In this document: piece by piece, positions 5,537 through 5,714 of the stretch
How positions within the stretch are numbered: position 1 is the first letter of the stretch
How the letters are laid out: each line of letters begins with the position of its first letter
NCBI GenBank assembly: GCA_045587285.1
Contig: JAZNBZ010000008.1
Coordinates: 1-5,714 of the forward strand
DNA from: Flemingiibacterium sp045587285
GTDB taxonomy: Bacteria > Bacillota > Clostridia > Oscillospirales > CAG-272
Direction: 5' to 3'
Length of the DNA stretch: 5,714 bases
Position numbers and translations under genes: made by a program
Notes under the pieces: generated by a model
Seen by the model: only the letters and a program-made list of their open reading frames with translations
Databases searched by the model: none
What the model was told of the DNA's origin: nothing

Positions 5537-5714
5537 GCGCGTACCGCTCGGCTTTGTCCTCGCGCTTCGCGCTCGGGGAGAACGCAAGGGGATGGACAAC
5601 CGGCTCAGGCGCCGCCGGTTTTCCCCCCCTTGAACCCCCGTTTTCCATGGCTACGCCTCCTAAAAGAAGGCGGCGTCTTAAAAGGGCTGCTTTGCGTGCG
5701 CGACGGTGCGCGAT
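5537..5714. other. GC-rich, inverted-repeat-dense non-coding tail
   Basis: No supportable gene lies here. The base composition is strikingly richer in G and C than the other intergenic stretches. Palindromic arms include GCGC-TTC-GCGC (5562-5572), AACCGGC/GCCGGTT (5598-5604 with 5614-5620) and CGCCTCCT/AGAAGGCG (5654-5661 with 5665-5672, one G-U when read as minus-strand RNA). Near the right edge GTGCGCGAC is followed by a near-copy, GGTGCGCGA. This could be a dispersed intergenic repeat or the edge of a transferred segment; the window ends before that can be judged. Confidence 0.45.

Noticed and set aside
5286..5648. Minus-strand frame of 120 codons preceded by a good AGGAGG
   Set aside because: Over half is antisense to the four-cysteine gene and it crosses the terminator. 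The translation is low-complexity and basic. The ribosome-binding-like site is noted separately as a curiosity.
5647..5714. Plus-strand ATG opening a very basic frame (MATPPKRRRRLKRAALRARR) that runs off the edge
   Set aside because: There is no Shine-Dalgarno sequence upstream and the run of arginines follows from the GC-rich repeat-like DNA; too short to judge.

Overview
The window looks like chromosomal DNA of an anaerobic Bacillota, most likely class Clostridia. The rplM-rpsI ribosomal pair has Clostridia-like protein sequences and sits behind a near-perfect sigma-A promoter. Ribosome binding sites are of the strong AGGAGG/GGAGG type, and both terminators are classic hairpins followed by a T-run. 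A 64-residue four-cysteine protein resembles a small family I associate with Clostridia. Placement below class level cannot be made from this sequence. No mobile element, CRISPR array, tRNA or rRNA is visible.

Layout. (1) Positions 1-2004, minus strand: the first 668 codons of a very large secreted protein. It has a Sec signal peptide followed by long tandem repeats of about 290 residues built from beta-rich, carbohydrate-binding-like modules. The gene runs off the left edge, and because it has no stop in the window it is easily missed. (2) 2005-2337: its non-coding upstream region, with an extended -10 promoter and a roughly 130-nt 5' leader that can fold into a pseudoknot and a GC-rich hairpin. 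(3) 2338-3374, minus strand: the rplM-rpsI operon (L13, S9) with promoter, structured leader and a 13-bp UUCG-capped terminator. (4) 3375-3492: a short divergent intergenic region with an inverted repeat. (5) 3493-5536, plus strand: a compact three-gene operon with its own TTGACT-17-TATAAT promoter and a terminator. It encodes a two-TM protein with a tyrosine-rich exported domain, a multi-pass membrane protein with two cysteine clusters, and the small four-cysteine protein. (6) 5537-5714: a GC-rich non-coding tail dense in inverted repeats.

How the parts relate. The ribosomal operon and the surface-protein gene point the same way but are separate transcription units, divided by the terminator at 2338-2371. 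The plus-strand operon diverges from rplM. Its three genes are spaced by 6-7 nt and are probably co-translated. The cysteine clusters of its second gene and the four cysteines of its third are all predicted to face the cytoplasm, which suggests, without proving, a shared metal- or redox-related role at the membrane. The least explained items are the repeat surface protein with its structured leader and this three-gene membrane operon.
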